NCBI RefSeq assembly: GCF_016650695.1
Contig: NZ_JAEKFH010000003.1
Span: 3,023,501 to 3,087,500 of the forward strand
DNA: 64,000 bases
Origin: Pseudomonas sp. TH41
GTDB taxonomy: Bacteria > Pseudomonadota > Gammaproteobacteria > Pseudomonadales > Pseudomonadaceae
Direction of reading: 5' to 3'
Shown here: positions 39,049 through 49,874 of the stretch, one piece after another
Numbering within the stretch: position 1 is the stretch's first letter
Layout of the letters: every line of letters starts with the position of its first letter
Notes under the pieces: model-generated
Databases searched by the model: none
Told to the model about the DNA's origin: nothing
What the model saw: only the letters and a program-made list of their open reading frames with translations
Made by a program: the position numbers and the translations under genes

Positions 39049-40485
39049 TCAGCTCTCGCTGGCCACCCCGGTCTTGCGCCGCGGAATGCCCAGGCGTTGA
39101 CGGCGTTCCCACAGGCATTTGCGACTGACCCCGAGTTTGCGTGCGAGCTCGGTTTCGGTCATGTGGTCCTGATGTTCGAGTACGAAGTGCTGGAAGTAGT
39201 CTTCCAGCGACAGGTCTTCGGTCGGTTCATGGCTGGTGTTACCGGCATTGGTGCCCTGTTGCGGCGCCAGGCCGATAAAGTCGTCGTCTTCCAGATCGCT
39301 CAATTCGATGTCGATACCCAGCAGCTCGGCGGAAATCTCCGGGCTCTCGCACAGGATGACGGCGCGCTCGACGGCGTTCTCCAGCTCACGAACGTTCCCC
39401 GGCCAGGAGTAATGACGAATCGCCTGCTCGGCATCCGGGGCAAATTTCAGGTCCGTGCGGTTCACCCGTGCGCTTTGTCGCGCCAGGAAGGCGTTGGCAA
39501 TTTCGTTGACGTCGGCGCCACGCTCGCGCAGGGCCGGCAGTTTCAGGGCGATCACGTGGAGACGGTAATAAAGGTCTTCACGGAACTGGCCGATCTTCGC
39601 CAGGCTCTTGAGGTCCCGGTGAGTGGCGGCAATCAGGCGTACATCGACTTTCTGCGACTGGACCGAGCCGACCCGGCGAATTTCACCTTCCTGCAACACG
39701 CGCAGCAGGCGAGCCTGAGCTTCCAGTGGCAGTTCGCCGATTTCGTCGAGGAACAAGGTGCCGCCGTCCGCAGCTTCCACCAGACCGGCACGCCCGGCGC
39801 TGGCGCCCGTGAACGCGCCCTTTTCGTGGCCGAACAGTTCGGACTCGATCAGGCTTTCCGGAATGGCCGCACAGTTCACCGAAATCATCGGCGCCTTGGC
39901 GCGTTTGGACAGGTTGTGCAGGGCGCGCGCCACCAGCTCTTTACCGGTGCCGGACTCGCCCTGGATCAGGACATTGGAATCGGTAGGTGCGACTTTGCGG
40001 ATCTTGCTGTACAGGTCCTGCATCGGAGGGCAGGAGCCGATGATGCCGATTTCGCCGTTGCTGTTATCGACACCCGGTTTCGCCGCGCCATTGGCCGCTT
40101 TGCCAGTGAGCGGTTCACCGCTGGCTTGCACCGATTGCCGGTCACGCAGGATTCGCGCGACGGCCTGGAGCATTTCGTCGTGATCGAAAGGCTTGGCGAT
40201 GTAATCCACCGCGCCCATCTTCATGGAGTCGACGGCAGAACGCAGGCTGGCGTAGCTGGTCATGATCAGCACCGGCGTGCCCTGGCCGAGCTTGATCAGC
40301 TCGGTACCCGGTGCGCCTGGCAGGCGCAGGTCGCTGACGATCAGGTCGAACGTGGGAATAGTGAAGCGTTCTTGTGCTTCCTGCACTGAACCGGCTTCGC
40401 TGACCTGGTACTGGTTACGTTCCAGCAGGCGGCGCAAGGCGGAGCGGATAATTGTTTCGTCTTCGACGATCAAAATGTGCGGCAT
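39049..40485 (-). CDS. cbrB: Sigma-54 response regulator CbrB
   Basis: A 478-residue NtrC-type activator. The receiver domain is at residues 1-120 (Asp in [11 protein letters not shown]), then an AAA+ domain with Walker [16 protein letters not shown], the sigma-54 loop GAFTGA and Walker [13 protein letters not shown], and a C-terminal Fis-type HTH ([20 protein letters not shown]). With CbrA it controls carbon/nitrogen balance and activates crcZ. It follows cbrA by 22 bases. Confidence 0.97.
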   Translation of the reverse strand: MPHILIVEDETIIRSALRRLLERNQYQVSEAGSVQEAQERFTIPTFDLIVSDLRLPGAPGTELIKLGQGTPVLIMTSYASLRSAVDSMKMGAVDYIAKPFDHDEMLQAVARILRDRQSVQASGEPLTGKAANGAAKPGVDNSNGEIGIIGSCPPMQDLYSKIRKVAPTDSNVLIQGESGTGKELVARALHNLSKRAKAPMISVNCAAIPESLIESELFGHEKGAFTGASAGRAGLVEAADGGTLFLDEIGELPLEAQARLLRVLQEGEIRRVGSVQSQKVDVRLIAATHRDLKSLAKIGQFREDLYYRLHVIALKLPALRERGADVNEIANAFLARQSARVNRTDLKFAPDAEQAIRHYSWPGNVRELENAVERAVILCESPEISAELLGIDIELSDLEDDDFIGLAPQQGTNAGNTSHEPTEDLSLEDYFQHFVLEHQDHMTETELARKLGVSRKCLWERRQRLGIPRRKTGVASES

Positions 40486-40507
40486 TGATTCGATACTCTC
40501 GACGGTC

Positions 40508-43462
40508 TCAGTTCACAGCGGACGTCGCTTCGACATGACGCGGCAAGGTCACCCGGATACGGGTGCCGCGTTGGCTTTGAACATCAGCCGGGCTGTCGAT
40601 GGTGATTTGTCCATAATGCTCTTCAACGATGGAATAGACCAGTGCAAGGCCCAGACCGGTGCCTTCGCCAGGGTCCTTGGTGGTAAAGAAAGGTTCGAAC
40701 AACCTATCCATGATGTTCTTCGGAATGCCACTGCCTTCGTCTTCCACGATCAGGTCGACGGTGTGTTCTCCGGCTTCGCTTTTGACGCGCACGGCGCTGC
40801 CGGGAGGCGAGGCGTCACGGGCGTTTGAGAGCAGGTTGATCAACACTTGGGCGAGGCGCTGCGGATCGCCTTCGACCCAGTGATCAGGGTCGCACAGGTT
40901 GTAGAACTGTACTTCGAAATTGCGTCGGTTCAGGGCAAGCAGGCCGATGGCATCCTGGGCCACTTCCGCCAGACAGACGGGCTCATCACTGTGCTGATGA
41001 CTGCCCGCGTGGGCGAAACTCATCAGCGATTGAACGATGCGTGACACGCGTTTGGTCTGCTCGAGGATCTGCCCGCTGATTTCCTTCAGTTCGCTGTCTT
41101 CTTCGCGCTCTTCGCGCAGGTTTTGCGCGAGGCAGGCGATGCCAGTGATCGGGTTGCCGATTTCATGGGCTACGCCGGCGGCCAGTCGGCCAATGCTGGC
41201 CAGACGCTCGGAGTGCACCAGTTTGTCTTCGAGCATCTGCGTTTCGGTCAGGTCTTCCACCAGTAACACCAAACCGCTGTTGCCCGGTGCGAGCGGCTCA
41301 TCGATCGCGGCTTTGTGCAGGTTCAGCCAGCGGGTCTGGCCATCGAGGGCCAGGTGCTGTTTGTGCAGGTGTTCGTCCGGCAGGTTGATGAAACCTTGCA
41401 ACAGTTCTTTCCACGGATCGGCAATGGTGCTCAGGCGCGAGCCGACCACGCGTTGCGCGGCGATTCCGGTCAATTCCTCCATGGCTTTATTCCACATGAG
41501 GATTTCCTGGTCCTTGGCCAGCGAGCAGACGCCCATCGGCAATTCCTGCAAGGTCTGGCGGTGATAGCGGCGCAGGGCGTCAAGTTCGGCAGCCAATCCA
41601 GTGAGGCGTGAGTGGTAATCCTCAAGGCGACTTTCGATGAAGTGAATATCTTCAGTCACGTAGTTTTCGCCGCCGGCCTTATAAGGCAGGAACGTCTCGA
41701 CCATGTCCTGGGCCACGCTCGGCCCCATCAGGCCGGAGAGGTTGGCTTCGATCCGGTCGCGCAAACGGCGCAAGGCGTAAGGCCGGCGCTCGTCGAATGG
41801 CAGATAAAGATCGCGCAAGGCCTGTTCGACTTCTTTTTGAGCCGCCTTGGCGCCCAAAGGTTTAGCCAGTTGGGTGGCGAATTCCTGAGGCGATGCCGCG
41901 TGCAATTCGCGGCGTTGCGGGCGACGCACGTTATCCACTGCGCAGGCTTCGGCGGCGCTGGCCTCTTCGGTGCTGGCATTGGTGAACAGCGAGATCAAGG
42001 TGAACATCAGCACGTTGGCGGCCAGCGACGCGATCGCCGCCATGTGCCAACTGGTGTCGTCCAGCACGTAGATCATGTTCAGCAGTGGAATGTAGAAGCC
42101 CTGCAGATTGCTCACCAGCGGCAGCAGCATGGTCACCAGCCACACCAGAATCCCTGCCAGCAAACCGGCGATGAAGCCGCGGCGGTTGGCGGTCGGCCAA
42201 TACAGGACAGACAACACGCCGGGCAAGAATTGCAGGGTGGCGACGAAGGCGACGATGCCCAGGTTGGCCAAATCCTGTTCCGCGCCCAGCAGCAGATAGA
42301 AGCCGTAACCGGCCATGATGATCGCGACGATCAGCGCCCGACGGGTCCACTTCAACCAGCGGTAGATGTTGCCTTCAGCCGGTGGTTGATAAAGCGGCAG
42401 CACCAAATGGTTCAGCGCCATGCCGGACAATGCCAGGGTGGTCACGATGATCAGACCGCTGGCTGCCGACAATCCACCGACATAGGCCAATAGCGCCAGG
42501 GCTTTGTTGTTGGCGGCGATGCCAATGCCCAGCGTGAAATATTCCGGATTGGTGGTGGCACCCAGCTTCAGGCCTGCCCAGAGAATCAGCGGTACCGCCA
42601 GGCTCATCAGCAGCAGGAACAGCGGCAAGCCCCAGCTTGCGCTGACCAGCGAGCGCGGGTTGAGGTTTTCGGTGAACGTCATGTGGTACATGTGCGGCAT
42701 CACGATCGCGGAAGCGAAGAACACCAGCAACAGCGTGCGCCACGGGCCTTCCTGCAACGGTGTGTGCAGGGCGGCGAGGGCGGTCTGGTTTTGCAACAGC
42801 CAGAGTTCCAGCTGTTGCGGGCCGTCGAACACGCCATACAGGGCATACAGGCCGACGCCGCCGATGGCGATCAGTTTGATCACCGACTCGAAGGCAATCG
42901 CGAACACCAGGCCTTCGTGTTTCTCGCGGGTAGCGATGTGGCGGGAACCGAAGAAAATCGTGAACAGCGTAATCAGCGCGCAGAAGCTCAAGGCCACGCG
43001 ATGCTGCACGGGCTCACGGGTGAGAATGCCGATGGAGTCGGCTACGGCTTGAATCTGCAGAGCCAGCAACGGCAGTACGCCGATCAGCATGAAGATCGTG
43101 GTCAGTGCGCCGGCCCAGGTGCTGCGGAACCGAAACGCGAACAGGTCAGCCAGGGACGACAGTTGATACGTACGGGTGATCTTCAGAATCGGATACAGCA
43201 ACACCGGCGCCAGCAGAAATGCCCCGGACACCCCGAGGTAGCTGGACAGGAAGCCATAGCCATATTGATAGGCCAGCCCCACCGTGCCGTAAAACGCCCA
43301 GGCACTGGCGTAAACACCCAGCGACAGAGTGTATGTCAGGGGGTGGCGAATGATCGCCCGGGGGATCATGCCCCGTTCACTGATCCAGGCTACGCCGAAC
43401 AGCACCGCGAGGTACGCGGCGCTGATCAGGATCATCTGGGTCAGGCTAAAGCTCATCGGCAT
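40508..43462 (-). CDS. cbrA: Transporter-like sensor histidine kinase CbrA
   Basis: A 984-residue hybrid of transporter and kinase. The N-terminal ~500 residues are a sodium:solute symporter (SLC5) domain of about 13 membrane segments, reported to carry histidine in P. putida. A STAC-like linker, a PAS domain (near residue 640), a HisKA box [20 protein letters not shown] and an HATPase domain ([33 protein letters not shown]) follow. The start at 43462 is the first ATG; another two codons downstream (43456) is equally possible. Overlaps the end of cbrX. Confidence 0.96.
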   Translation of the reverse strand: MPMSFSLTQMILISAAYLAVLFGVAWISERGMIPRAIIRHPLTYTLSLGVYASAWAFYGTVGLAYQYGYGFLSSYLGVSGAFLLAPVLLYPILKITRTYQLSSLADLFAFRFRSTWAGALTTIFMLIGVLPLLALQIQAVADSIGILTREPVQHRVALSFCALITLFTIFFGSRHIATREKHEGLVFAIAFESVIKLIAIGGVGLYALYGVFDGPQQLELWLLQNQTALAALHTPLQEGPWRTLLLVFFASAIVMPHMYHMTFTENLNPRSLVSASWGLPLFLLLMSLAVPLILWAGLKLGATTNPEYFTLGIGIAANNKALALLAYVGGLSAASGLIIVTTLALSGMALNHLVLPLYQPPAEGNIYRWLKWTRRALIVAIIMAGYGFYLLLGAEQDLANLGIVAFVATLQFLPGVLSVLYWPTANRRGFIAGLLAGILVWLVTMLLPLVSNLQGFYIPLLNMIYVLDDTSWHMAAIASLAANVLMFTLISLFTNASTEEASAAEACAVDNVRRPQRRELHAASPQEFATQLAKPLGAKAAQKEVEQALRDLYLPFDERRPYALRRLRDRIEANLSGLMGPSVAQDMVETFLPYKAGGENYVTEDIHFIESRLEDYHSRLTGLAAELDALRRYHRQTLQELPMGVCSLAKDQEILMWNKAMEELTGIAAQRVVGSRLSTIADPWKELLQGFINLPDEHLHKQHLALDGQTRWLNLHKAAIDEPLAPGNSGLVLLVEDLTETQMLEDKLVHSERLASIGRLAAGVAHEIGNPITGIACLAQNLREEREEDSELKEISGQILEQTKRVSRIVQSLMSFAHAGSHQHSDEPVCLAEVAQDAIGLLALNRRNFEVQFYNLCDPDHWVEGDPQRLAQVLINLLSNARDASPPGSAVRVKSEAGEHTVDLIVEDEGSGIPKNIMDRLFEPFFTTKDPGEGTGLGLALVYSIVEEHYGQITIDSPADVQSQRGTRIRVTLPRHVEATSAVN

Positions 43463-43622
43463 CTTTTTGGCTCTGCAGGATGAAGGTCACGACGATCAGA
43501 ATCAGCCAGAGCAGATAAGGGCGATACCAGGCGCCAGTGGCGTCGATCCACCAATCCATGATGGCCGGGGAGAACAGGTAAATCCCCACTACCAGGAGCA
43601 GGACCAAGCGATAGATGTACAT
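43446..43622 (-). CDS. cbrX: Small membrane protein CbrX
   Basis: A 58-residue protein starting MYIYRLVLLLVVGIYLFSPA with two hydrophobic segments (residues ~4-20 and ~33-50) separated by a Trp/Asp-rich turn, ending SQKDADEL. It overlaps the cbrA start by 17 bases, so cbrA translation probably depends on it. Small membrane genes at this position are described as cbrX in the cbrXAB operon of P. putida. Whether the protein itself regulates CbrA is not shown here. Confidence 0.82.
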   Translation of the reverse strand: MYIYRLVLLLVVGIYLFSPAIMDWWIDATGAWYRPYLLWLILIVVTFILQSQKDADEL

Positions 43623-43699
43623 CCCGGCCTCTCTTTTTTATGCGCGTGCCCGAAAACGTGCGGCGATGGTAACGGATGGGCGCGCGACTGCAAGCATGA

Positions 43700-44596
43700 T
43701 CACTGCAGTTGCGCTTCGGGCAGGTTCAGTGTGCGCGGGATCAGCAGCGCATCCCAGTGAGCAATGCCCCAGTTCAGCACTTCCTGTGGCATCGCGTAAG
43801 CCAGTTCGGTGCCCGGATTCTGCCCGAGCGCGCGCAATGCGCGCAGCAGCAAAGGCGTGGCCTGGTCTTCGGTCAGCGGCGGCGAACGGTAGGATTTACC
43901 GAGCTTATTGCCATCGGGCTGGGTAATCAGCGGGATGTGCAAATATCGCGGTTGCGGCAGGCCGAGCAATTCTTGCAGGTAGAGCTGGCGCGGCGTGGAG
44001 TCGAGCAAATCGGCGCCACGGACAATGTCGGTGATGCCTTGCCAGGCATCGTCCAGCACCACCGCCAATTGATAGGCGTAGAGCCCGTCGCGGCGGCGAA
44101 TCACGAAATCGCCGACTTCCCGGCCGAGGTGCTGGCGGAATTCGCCTTGCACGCGGTCGATGAAGTGGTATTCCAGCTCAGGCACCCGCAGACGAATCGC
44201 CGCGTGTTCAGTGCCATGGCCGGCATTGCGGCACAGCCCCGGATAAATGCCGTGATAGGGCTCAAGCTGTTTGCGCGAACAGGTGCAGGCGTAGGCCAGG
44301 CCATGGTTGAACAGGCGATTGAGGATTTCAGCGTAGGCAGCGTGCCGGTCGCTCTGGCGAACCATCTCGCCGTCCCACTCGAAGCCATAGCTTTCCAGCG
44401 CCTTGAGAATAGCCGCCTGAGCGCCGGGCTCTTCCCGTGGCGGGTCGAGATCTTCCATGCGCACCAACCAACGACCGCCCACGGCGCGCGCGTCGAGGTA
44501 CGAGGCCAGCGCTGCGACCAGCGAACCGAAATGCAGATGTCCACTGGGCGTGGGGGCGAAGCGCCCGATGTAGGTGGGGGAGGCGGTGGTGGTCAT
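43700..44596 (-). CDS. gluQ: Glutamyl-Q tRNA(Asp) synthetase
   Basis: A 298-residue truncated glutamyl-tRNA synthetase that attaches glutamate to queuosine-34 of tRNA-Asp. It has the HIGH-type motif RFAPTPSGHLHFGSLVAA, zinc ligands CTC and YPGLC, and the KMSKS-like GNKLGKS, and lacks the anticodon-binding half of GluRS. In pseudomonads it usually follows dksA and may be read from the dksA transcript; here a REPIN and terminator separate them. Confidence 0.94.
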   Translation of the reverse strand: MTTTASPTYIGRFAPTPSGHLHFGSLVAALASYLDARAVGGRWLVRMEDLDPPREEPGAQAAILKALESYGFEWDGEMVRQSDRHAAYAEILNRLFNHGLAYACTCSRKQLEPYHGIYPGLCRNAGHGTEHAAIRLRVPELEYHFIDRVQGEFRQHLGREVGDFVIRRRDGLYAYQLAVVLDDAWQGITDIVRGADLLDSTPRQLYLQELLGLPQPRYLHIPLITQPDGNKLGKSYRSPPLTEDQATPLLLRALRALGQNPGTELAYAMPQEVLNWGIAHWDALLIPRTLNLPEAQLQ

Positions 44597-44636
44597 GAAG
44601 GCAATGTTACTTTTTCCAGGCTTGCGCCAAACAACC

Positions 44637-44736
44637 TGTAGGAGCGAGCTTGCTCGCGAAGGTCGTCAACGATAACGCTGCAAGCCTGTTACCCCGCGGC
44701 GTTCTCAGGTTCATCGCGAGCAAGCTCGCTCCTACA
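44637..44736. repeat. REPIN, spacer type 1
   Basis: Inverted REP pair with the AACGATAACGC spacer, between dksA and gluQ. Confidence 0.88.
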
Positions 44737-44780
44737 GTGATGACGATTTTATAGACGCAACAGGTATCAGCAAATGTCAG

Positions 44781-44810
44781 AAACAAAAACGGAGCGTTTG
44801 CACGCTCCGT
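44781..44810 (-). terminator. dksA terminator
   Basis: Minus-strand stem ACGGAGCG/CGCTCCGT with a 6-base loop, then TTTTGTTT, 18 bases past the dksA stop. Confidence 0.9.
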
Positions 44811-44828
44811 TCTTCGTTCAAGTCGATG

Positions 44829-45269
44829 TTACTTGCCGACTTGTTTTTCCTTGATTTCCGCCAGGGTCTTGCAGTCAACGCACATGTCGGCGGTAGGGCG
44901 GGCTTCGAGACGCTTGACCCCGATTTCGACGCCGCACGACTCGCACCAGCCATATTCTTCGTCTTCGATCAACTGCAGCGTCTTGTCGATTTTCTTGATC
45001 AACTTGCGTTCGCGATCGCGGGCACGCAGCTCGAGGCTGAATTCTTCTTCCTGGCTGGCACGGTCTGCCGGGTCCGGGAAGTTGGCCGCTTCGTCTTTCA
45101 TGTGATCAACCGTACGGTCGACTTCCTGCATCAAGTCCTGTTTCCACTTGTTCAGGATCTTGGTGAAGTGAGCGCGCATGGGCTTGCCCATGTACTCCTC
45201 GCCCTTTACTTCTTTATAGGGTTCGAAGCCGCTGATCGCCTGGTTTTGCTGCTTTGCTTGGGTGGACAT
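44829..45269 (-). CDS. dksA: RNA polymerase-binding transcription factor DksA
   Basis: A 146-residue protein that enters the RNA polymerase secondary channel and works with ppGpp. It shows the coiled coil with tip acidic residues DPADRASQEEE, and a C-terminal four-cysteine zinc finger CESC...CVDC, so it is the zinc-dependent form. Stand-alone transcript ended by the terminator at 44781. The 334-base gap up to the next gene shows no other gene; a clear promoter for dksA was not identified there. Confidence 0.97.
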   Translation of the reverse strand: MSTQAKQQNQAISGFEPYKEVKGEEYMGKPMRAHFTKILNKWKQDLMQEVDRTVDHMKDEAANFPDPADRASQEEEFSLELRARDRERKLIKKIDKTLQLIEDEEYGWCESCGVEIGVKRLEARPTADMCVDCKTLAEIKEKQVGK

Positions 45270-45498
45270 GAAATAGACCGCCTCTACTCTTGTAATCCAT
45301 TGCGCAGGATTGCTCCATCACCGACACCTGCCGGCCCTGCGGCTGCAAGCGGGCGAACTTACCAGATCAAATCGGAGCGCGCTACTCCCGGATGTCGAGG
45401 TAGTGGCCCGAGGGGCTTGCAAATGATTGCAAAGCCTTGTCTGGTGGTGATGGAGACCTGATCAATTAATGATTTTAGTCAAACCTGGAGCACTCGCT

Positions 45499-45526
45499 TG
45501 AGTCGTTTGTGGTCAGGGTTATAACG
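45499..45526 (+). promoter_or_regulatory. Sigma-70 promoter of the aminotransferase-sfsA operon
   Basis: TTGAGT (45499-45504), 16-base spacer, TATAAC (45521-45526), about 78 bases before the start codon. One or two mismatches in each box. Confidence 0.6.
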
Positions 45527-45603
45527 GCTCTGACCGCTTTAGGTTCTCGCTCGTTCCTGCGCTTGGGTAGAATCGGTTTTTTTCTCCTGTTGAAGGAAGA
45601 CCC

Positions 45604-46776
45604 ATGGCCCAGCCCTACAGTGCCCGCAGTCGCGCGATCGAACCTTTTCATGTCATGGCATTGCTGGCGCGGGCCAATGAGTTGCAAGCGGCGGGTCACG
45701 ACGTGATCCACCTGGAAATCGGCGAACCGGACTTCACCACCGCCGAGCCCATCATCCAGGCCGGCCAGGCCGCGCTGACGGCGGGCAAGACCCGCTACAC
45801 CGCTGCGCGTGGCATTCCCGAGTTGCGTGAAGCCATTTCGGGCTTTTATCAGCAGCGTTATGGGTTGAACATCGATCCGCAGCGAATCCTCATCACGCCT
45901 GGCGGTTCTGGCGCGCTGCTGCTGGCCAGCGCCTTGCTGGTCGATCCCGGCAAGCATTGGCTGCTGGCGGACCCGGGTTACCCCTGCAATCGTCACTTCT
46001 TGCGGCTGGTCGAAGGCGCGGCGCAGCTTGTTCCTGTCGGTCCGGATGTGCGTTATCAGCTGACCCCGGACCTGGTGGCCCGCCATTGGGATCACGACAG
46101 TGTCGGCGCCCTGGTGGCGTCGCCAGCGAATCCGACCGGGACAATTCTGACCCGCGACGAATTGGCCGCACTGTCTGCCGCCATCAAGGCGCGCCACGGC
46201 CATTTGGTGGTGGACGAGATCTATCACGGCCTGACGTACGGCACCGATGCGGCCAGCGTGCTGGAAGTCGACGACAGCGCTTTTGTACTCAATAGCTTCT
46301 CTAAATATTTCGGCATGACCGGGTGGCGGCTCGGTTGGCTCGTGGCGCCGGAGGCGGCGGTTGGCGAGTTGGAAAAACTGGCCCAGAACCTCTATATCAG
46401 CGCCCCGAGCATGGCTCAGCACGCTGCGTTGGCCTGTTTCGAACCCGCGACGATCAGCATTCTGGAAGAGCGTCGCGCCGAGTTTGGGCGTCGTCGGGAT
46501 TTCCTGTTGCCCGCTCTGCGTGAGCTGGGTTTCAACATCGCGGTGGAGCCGGAAGGCGCGTTCTATTTGTACGCCGATATCAGCCAGTTCGGCGGCGATG
46601 CCTTCGCATTCTGCCGACATTTCCTCGAAACCGAGCATGTGGCGATTACCCCGGGCCTGGACTTCGGTCGTTATCAGGCCGGGCACCATGTGCGCTTTGC
46701 CTATACCCAAAGCCTTCCGCGTTTGCAGGAAGCCGTGGAGAGAATTGCTCGCGGCTTGAAGAGCTGGCAAGGCTGA
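45604..46776 (+). CDS. PLP-dependent class I/II aminotransferase
   Basis: A 390-residue fold-type I aminotransferase. Motifs visible are [10 protein letters not shown] near the N-terminus, ASPANPTG, the PLP Asp/Tyr segment [12 protein letters not shown], and the lysine that forms the Schiff base in [16 protein letters not shown]. Substrate specificity (aspartate, aromatic or alanine type) cannot be decided from sequence alone. The leader has GAAGGAAG just before the ATG. Its stop overlaps the sfsA start by one base. Confidence 0.92.
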   Translation: MAQPYSARSRAIEPFHVMALLARANELQAAGHDVIHLEIGEPDFTTAEPIIQAGQAALTAGKTRYTAARGIPELREAISGFYQQRYGLNIDPQRILITPGGSGALLLASALLVDPGKHWLLADPGYPCNRHFLRLVEGAAQLVPVGPDVRYQLTPDLVARHWDHDSVGALVASPANPTGTILTRDELAALSAAIKARHGHLVVDEIYHGLTYGTDAASVLEVDDSAFVLNSFSKYFGMTGWRLGWLVAPEAAVGELEKLAQNLYISAPSMAQHAALACFEPATISILEERRAEFGRRRDFLLPALRELGFNIAVEPEGAFYLYADISQFGGDAFAFCRHFLETEHVAITPGLDFGRYQAGHHVRFAYTQSLPRLQEAVERIARGLKSWQG

Positions 46777-47483
46777 TGCGCTTTCATCCTCCTCTCGAAG
46801 AAGGTCGTCTGATTCGACGTTACAAGCGTTTTCTCGCCGATATCGAAACCGTTAGCGGCGAGTTGCTGACCATTCATTGCCCCAACACCGGCTCGATGCT
46901 CAATTGCCAGGTCGAGGGCGGGCAGGTCTGGTTCAGTCGCTCCGATGACCCTAAGCGCAAGTTGCCCGGCACTTGGGAAATCGGCGAAACCCCTCAAGGA
47001 CGGCTGTTTTGCGTGAATACCGGACGTGCCAACGGCTTGATCGAAGAGGCACTGCGCGGCGGCGTCATCACTGAGCTGAACGGCTTTACCGGGCTGAAAC
47101 GCGAAGTGGCTTACGGTCAGGAAAACAGCCGCATTGATTTCCGTCTCGATTACTCGGGCGGGCCGGCGTATGTGGAAGTCAAAAGCGTGACCCTGGGCTT
47201 CGACGCTTCCTCGGTGGCGGCGTTTCCCGACGCCGTCACCCAGCGGGGGGCCAAGCATTTGCGGGAACTGGCCCATTTGGCCCGGGACGGAATTCGCGCC
47301 GTGCAGTTGTATTGCGTAAACCTCACCGGCATCGACGCAGTGCGTCCCGCAGAGGAAATCGATTCAGCCTACGCGGCAGCCTTGCGTGAGGCGGTGGCGT
47401 GCGGAATTGAAGTGCTGGCCTATGGTGTGCGTTTGAGCCACGAAGAAATGGTGGTCGATCGGCGTCTTGAGGTGTTGATTTAA
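46776..47483 (+). CDS. sfsA: Sugar fermentation stimulation protein homologue SfsA
   Basis: A 235-residue nuclease-fold protein. Conserved motifs include [43 protein letters not shown] (PD-(D/E)XK-like core) and [16 protein letters not shown]. In E. coli it is tied to maltose gene expression and can bind DNA; its role here is uncertain. It converges with the Rieske gene, the two stop codons sharing 4 bases. Confidence 0.95.
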   Translation: MRFHPPLEEGRLIRRYKRFLADIETVSGELLTIHCPNTGSMLNCQVEGGQVWFSRSDDPKRKLPGTWEIGETPQGRLFCVNTGRANGLIEEALRGGVITELNGFTGLKREVAYGQENSRIDFRLDYSGGPAYVEVKSVTLGFDASSVAAFPDAVTQRGAKHLRELAHLARDGIRAVQLYCVNLTGIDAVRPAEEIDSAYAAALREAVACGIEVLAYGVRLSHEEMVVDRRLEVLI

Positions 47484-47797
47484 AGGTTGATCCAGATTCC
47501 TTGCTCGTCCTCGTGGCAAGGAACGCTGGTCAGCGATTGCCCGGCGCACGGGCCGGCGACGCATTCGCCGTCCTCGATCAGAAACAATGCGCCGTGGGTC
47601 GCGCACTGGATCAGGCTGTTGCTGGGGTCAAGAAACCGGTCGGGCGTCCACTCCAGCCCGACACCCCGGTGCGGGCAGCGGTTGAGATAGAGATAGACCT
47701 GACCGCCCCGGCGCACGGCCAACAGCTTTTGTCCGTCGATGTCGAAACCGCGACTGCTGTCGTCAGCCAATTCGGCACCGGTACAAAGCAACTTCAT
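47480..47797 (-). CDS. Small Rieske [2Fe-2S] ferredoxin-like protein
   Basis: A 105-residue protein with one Rieske domain: ligands CPHRG (residues ~42-46) and CATHGALF (about 65). Both Cys-X-His boxes are present. It resembles soluble Rieske ferredoxins that pass electrons to oxygenases or nitrite reductase. The start at 47797 ([10 protein letters not shown]) is preferred to an upstream ATG. Transcribed away from the haem genes; the Fur-like site lies between them. Confidence 0.88.
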   Translation of the reverse strand: MKLLCTGAELADDSSRGFDIDGQKLLAVRRGGQVYLYLNRCPHRGVGLEWTPDRFLDPSNSLIQCATHGALFLIEDGECVAGPCAGQSLTSVPCHEDEQGIWINL

Positions 47798-47840
47798 GTC
47801 TATCCTCAAGTTCCGTGGCTCGTGGGTCCGAGCTTGACGT

Positions 47841-47859
47841 TTAAATGCAAACAATTATC
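47841..47859. promoter_or_regulatory. Fur box of the haem uptake operon
   Basis: TTAAATGCAAACAATTATC matches 12 of 19 positions of the Fur consensus, with the ATTATC half perfect. It lies between the divergent Rieske and haem uptake genes, ~95 bases before the hmuT remnant. Confidence 0.6.
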
Positions 47860-47953
47860 AAATGGCCGCCCTGCCCGTCGGGCGCAGGTGTCAGAAGCCA
47901 AGGATACGTGGCCTGAGATCTCGATGCCCGGGAAACCTTTAAGGAAGCTGTTT

Positions 47954-48055
47954 ATGCGCCTGAGTACCCGCATTGCTACGCTCTGTGTCGGACTCTTCGT
48001 CAGCCATCAAGCCGCCGCGGCCGACGGCTTCTATCCCGGCAATGCCGCCCAATGA
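47954..48055 (+). pseudogene. hmuT: Remnant of haem-binding protein gene hmuT (internal deletion)
   Basis: A 33-codon open frame starts with ATG at 47954 after AAGGAAG and encodes a signal peptide (RIATLCVGLFVSHQAAAAD), then GFYPGNAAQ and a stop. This is the place where the periplasmic haem-binding protein (about 270-300 residues) is encoded in other pseudomonads. The remnant keeps the signal peptide and what looks like the last few residues, and it stops in an ATGA overlap with the permease gene. The whole mature domain is missing, so no haem-binding protein can be made from this gene. Confidence 0.75.
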
Positions 48056-49089
48056 CCATTCTGGTTAAACCTCGCGCGTTGTTCATGGGCCTGAGCCTGT
48101 TGTGTCTGGTGGCGACCTGGTTGTCGTTGGCGCTGGGGCCGGTCAGCCTGCCGTTGCTCGACACCTTGCGTGCAGCGTTGCGCATGGTTGGCCTGCCCAT
48201 TGCGCCCGATGGGCTGGAGCAGGCTGAACTGATCCTCGGGCAAATTCGCTTGCCGCGAACCTTGCTGGGTTTGGCGGTTGGCGGTGTGCTGGCGTTGTCT
48301 GGCGTCGCGATGCAGGGGTTGTTTCGTAATCCGCTGGCCGATCCGGGGCTGGTGGGTGTCTCCAGCGGCGCGGCATTGGGGGCGGCGATAGCGATTGTCG
48401 GCGGCTCGGTGTTTGGCGGCTTGCCTGAATCGTTCGGACCTTATCTATTGTCGGTGTGCGCGTTTCTCGGCGGGCTGGGTGTAACGGCATTGGTGTATCG
48501 ATTGGGACGGCGCAATGGCCAGACGAACGTCGCGACCATGTTGTTGGCGGGTATCGCGTTGACGGCTTTAGCCGGTTCGGCGGTCGGACTGTTCACCTAC
48601 CTGGCGGATGACGCGACCCTTCGCACGCTGACATTCTGGAACCTGGGCAGCCTTAACGGCGCCAGCTATTCGCGGTTGTGGCCGCTGCTGCTGGTGACCG
48701 TCGGTGTGGCGCTGTGGTTGCCGCGCCGGGCCAGGGCCTTGAACGCCTTGTTGTTGGGCGAATCGGAGGCCGGTCACCTGGGTGTCGACGTTGAAGGGCT
48801 CAAGCGCGAATTGGTGTTCTGCACGGCGCTGGGCGTCGGCGCTGCGGTGGCGGCGGCGGGCATGATCGGCTTTGTCGGACTGGTGGTGCCTCATTTGGTG
48901 CGATTGCTTGCGGGGCCTGATCATCGGGTGTTGTTGCCGGCGTCGGTGTTGGCCGGGGCCAGCCTCTTATTGTTCGCCGATCTGGTCGCGCGCCTGGCGC
49001 TGGCACCGGCAGAGTTGCCGATCGGGATTGTCACGGCGTTTATCGGAGCACCGTTCTTCCTGTTTTTGTTGCTACGGAGGCGCGCCTGA
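48052..49089 (+). CDS. hmuU: Haem ABC transporter permease HmuU (FecCD family)
   Basis: A 345-residue membrane protein of the FecCD/BtuC family with about ten hydrophobic segments. Motifs visible are [19 protein letters not shown], the [19 protein letters not shown] segment and the ATPase-coupling [20 protein letters not shown]. It should move haem into the cytoplasm with HmuV. It starts within the stop of the hmuT remnant and overlaps hmuV by one base. Confidence 0.92.
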   Translation: MTILVKPRALFMGLSLLCLVATWLSLALGPVSLPLLDTLRAALRMVGLPIAPDGLEQAELILGQIRLPRTLLGLAVGGVLALSGVAMQGLFRNPLADPGLVGVSSGAALGAAIAIVGGSVFGGLPESFGPYLLSVCAFLGGLGVTALVYRLGRRNGQTNVATMLLAGIALTALAGSAVGLFTYLADDATLRTLTFWNLGSLNGASYSRLWPLLLVTVGVALWLPRRARALNALLLGESEAGHLGVDVEGLKRELVFCTALGVGAAVAAAGMIGFVGLVVPHLVRLLAGPDHRVLLPASVLAGASLLLFADLVARLALAPAELPIGIVTAFIGAPFFLFLLLRRRA

Positions 49090-49856
49090 TGTTGCGCACG
49101 CAGAATCTGCAAGTCCGTCGGGGCACAAAGACCGTTCTGACGGGCATCACGCTTGAGCTGAAACCGGGCGAAGTCCTTGGCGTATTGGGCCCCAACGGCG
49201 CCGGCAAAAGCACTTTGCTGGGGGCCTTGTGTGGAGAGCTGAAGGCTGATTACGGCGACGTTTGGCTCGATGAGCGCGAGTTGCGTCGTTGGGCCGGGAC
49301 AGATCGGGCCCAGCGATTGGCCGTGTTGCCACAGGTATCGACGCTGGACTTCGCGTTTCGCGTTGAAGAAGTGGTGGGCATGGGCCGTTTGCCTTATCAA
49401 AGTGGCCTAGCCCGCGATGACGAAATCGTCGCGGCGGCATTGCATGCTGCCGATGCCGGACACTTGAGTGGTCGCAGTTACCTGGCCTTGTCGGGTGGCG
49501 AACGTCAGCGGGTGCATCTGGCGCGAGTGCTCGCGCAGTTGTGGCCGGGTGAGGCGGGGCAGACGTTGTTGCTCGATGAGCCGACATCGATGCTCGACCC
49601 GCTGCATCAGCACATCACCTTGCAGGCCGTGCGCGAGTTCGCCGATCGTGGCGCGGCGGTGCTGGTGATCCTGCATGATCTGAACCTGGCGGCGCGCTAT
49701 TGTGATCGCCTGTTGCTGCTCGAAGGTGGGCGTCCGGTGGCGCTCGATACGCCGGAGCAGGTGTTGCGCCCGGAACCGCTCAAAGCGGTGTTCGGGCTGG
49801 AAGTGCTGGTACAGCAGCACCCGGAGCGTGGGCATCCGCTGATCATCGCCCGCTGA
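49089..49856 (+). CDS. hmuV: Haem ABC transporter ATP-binding protein HmuV
   Basis: A 255-residue ABC ATPase. Walker A is GPNGAGKST, the signature [18 protein letters not shown], and Walker [12 protein letters not shown] with the H-loop LHDLNLA. The intact signature and length suggest a working ATPase. Translationally linked to hmuU. Confidence 0.94.
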   Translation: MLRTQNLQVRRGTKTVLTGITLELKPGEVLGVLGPNGAGKSTLLGALCGELKADYGDVWLDERELRRWAGTDRAQRLAVLPQVSTLDFAFRVEEVVGMGRLPYQSGLARDDEIVAAALHAADAGHLSGRSYLALSGGERQRVHLARVLAQLWPGEAGQTLLLDEPTSMLDPLHQHITLQAVREFADRGAAVLVILHDLNLAARYCDRLLLLEGGRPVALDTPEQVLRPEPLKAVFGLEVLVQQHPERGHPLIIAR

Positions 49857-49874
49857 GTTTTTAAGGGGGAGCCC

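Noticed and set aside
45475..46770. 431-codon minus-strand frame opposite the aminotransferase
   Set aside because: The plus strand carries intact PLP motifs and the frame mirrors GC-rich third codon positions; the minus product has no recognisable domain.
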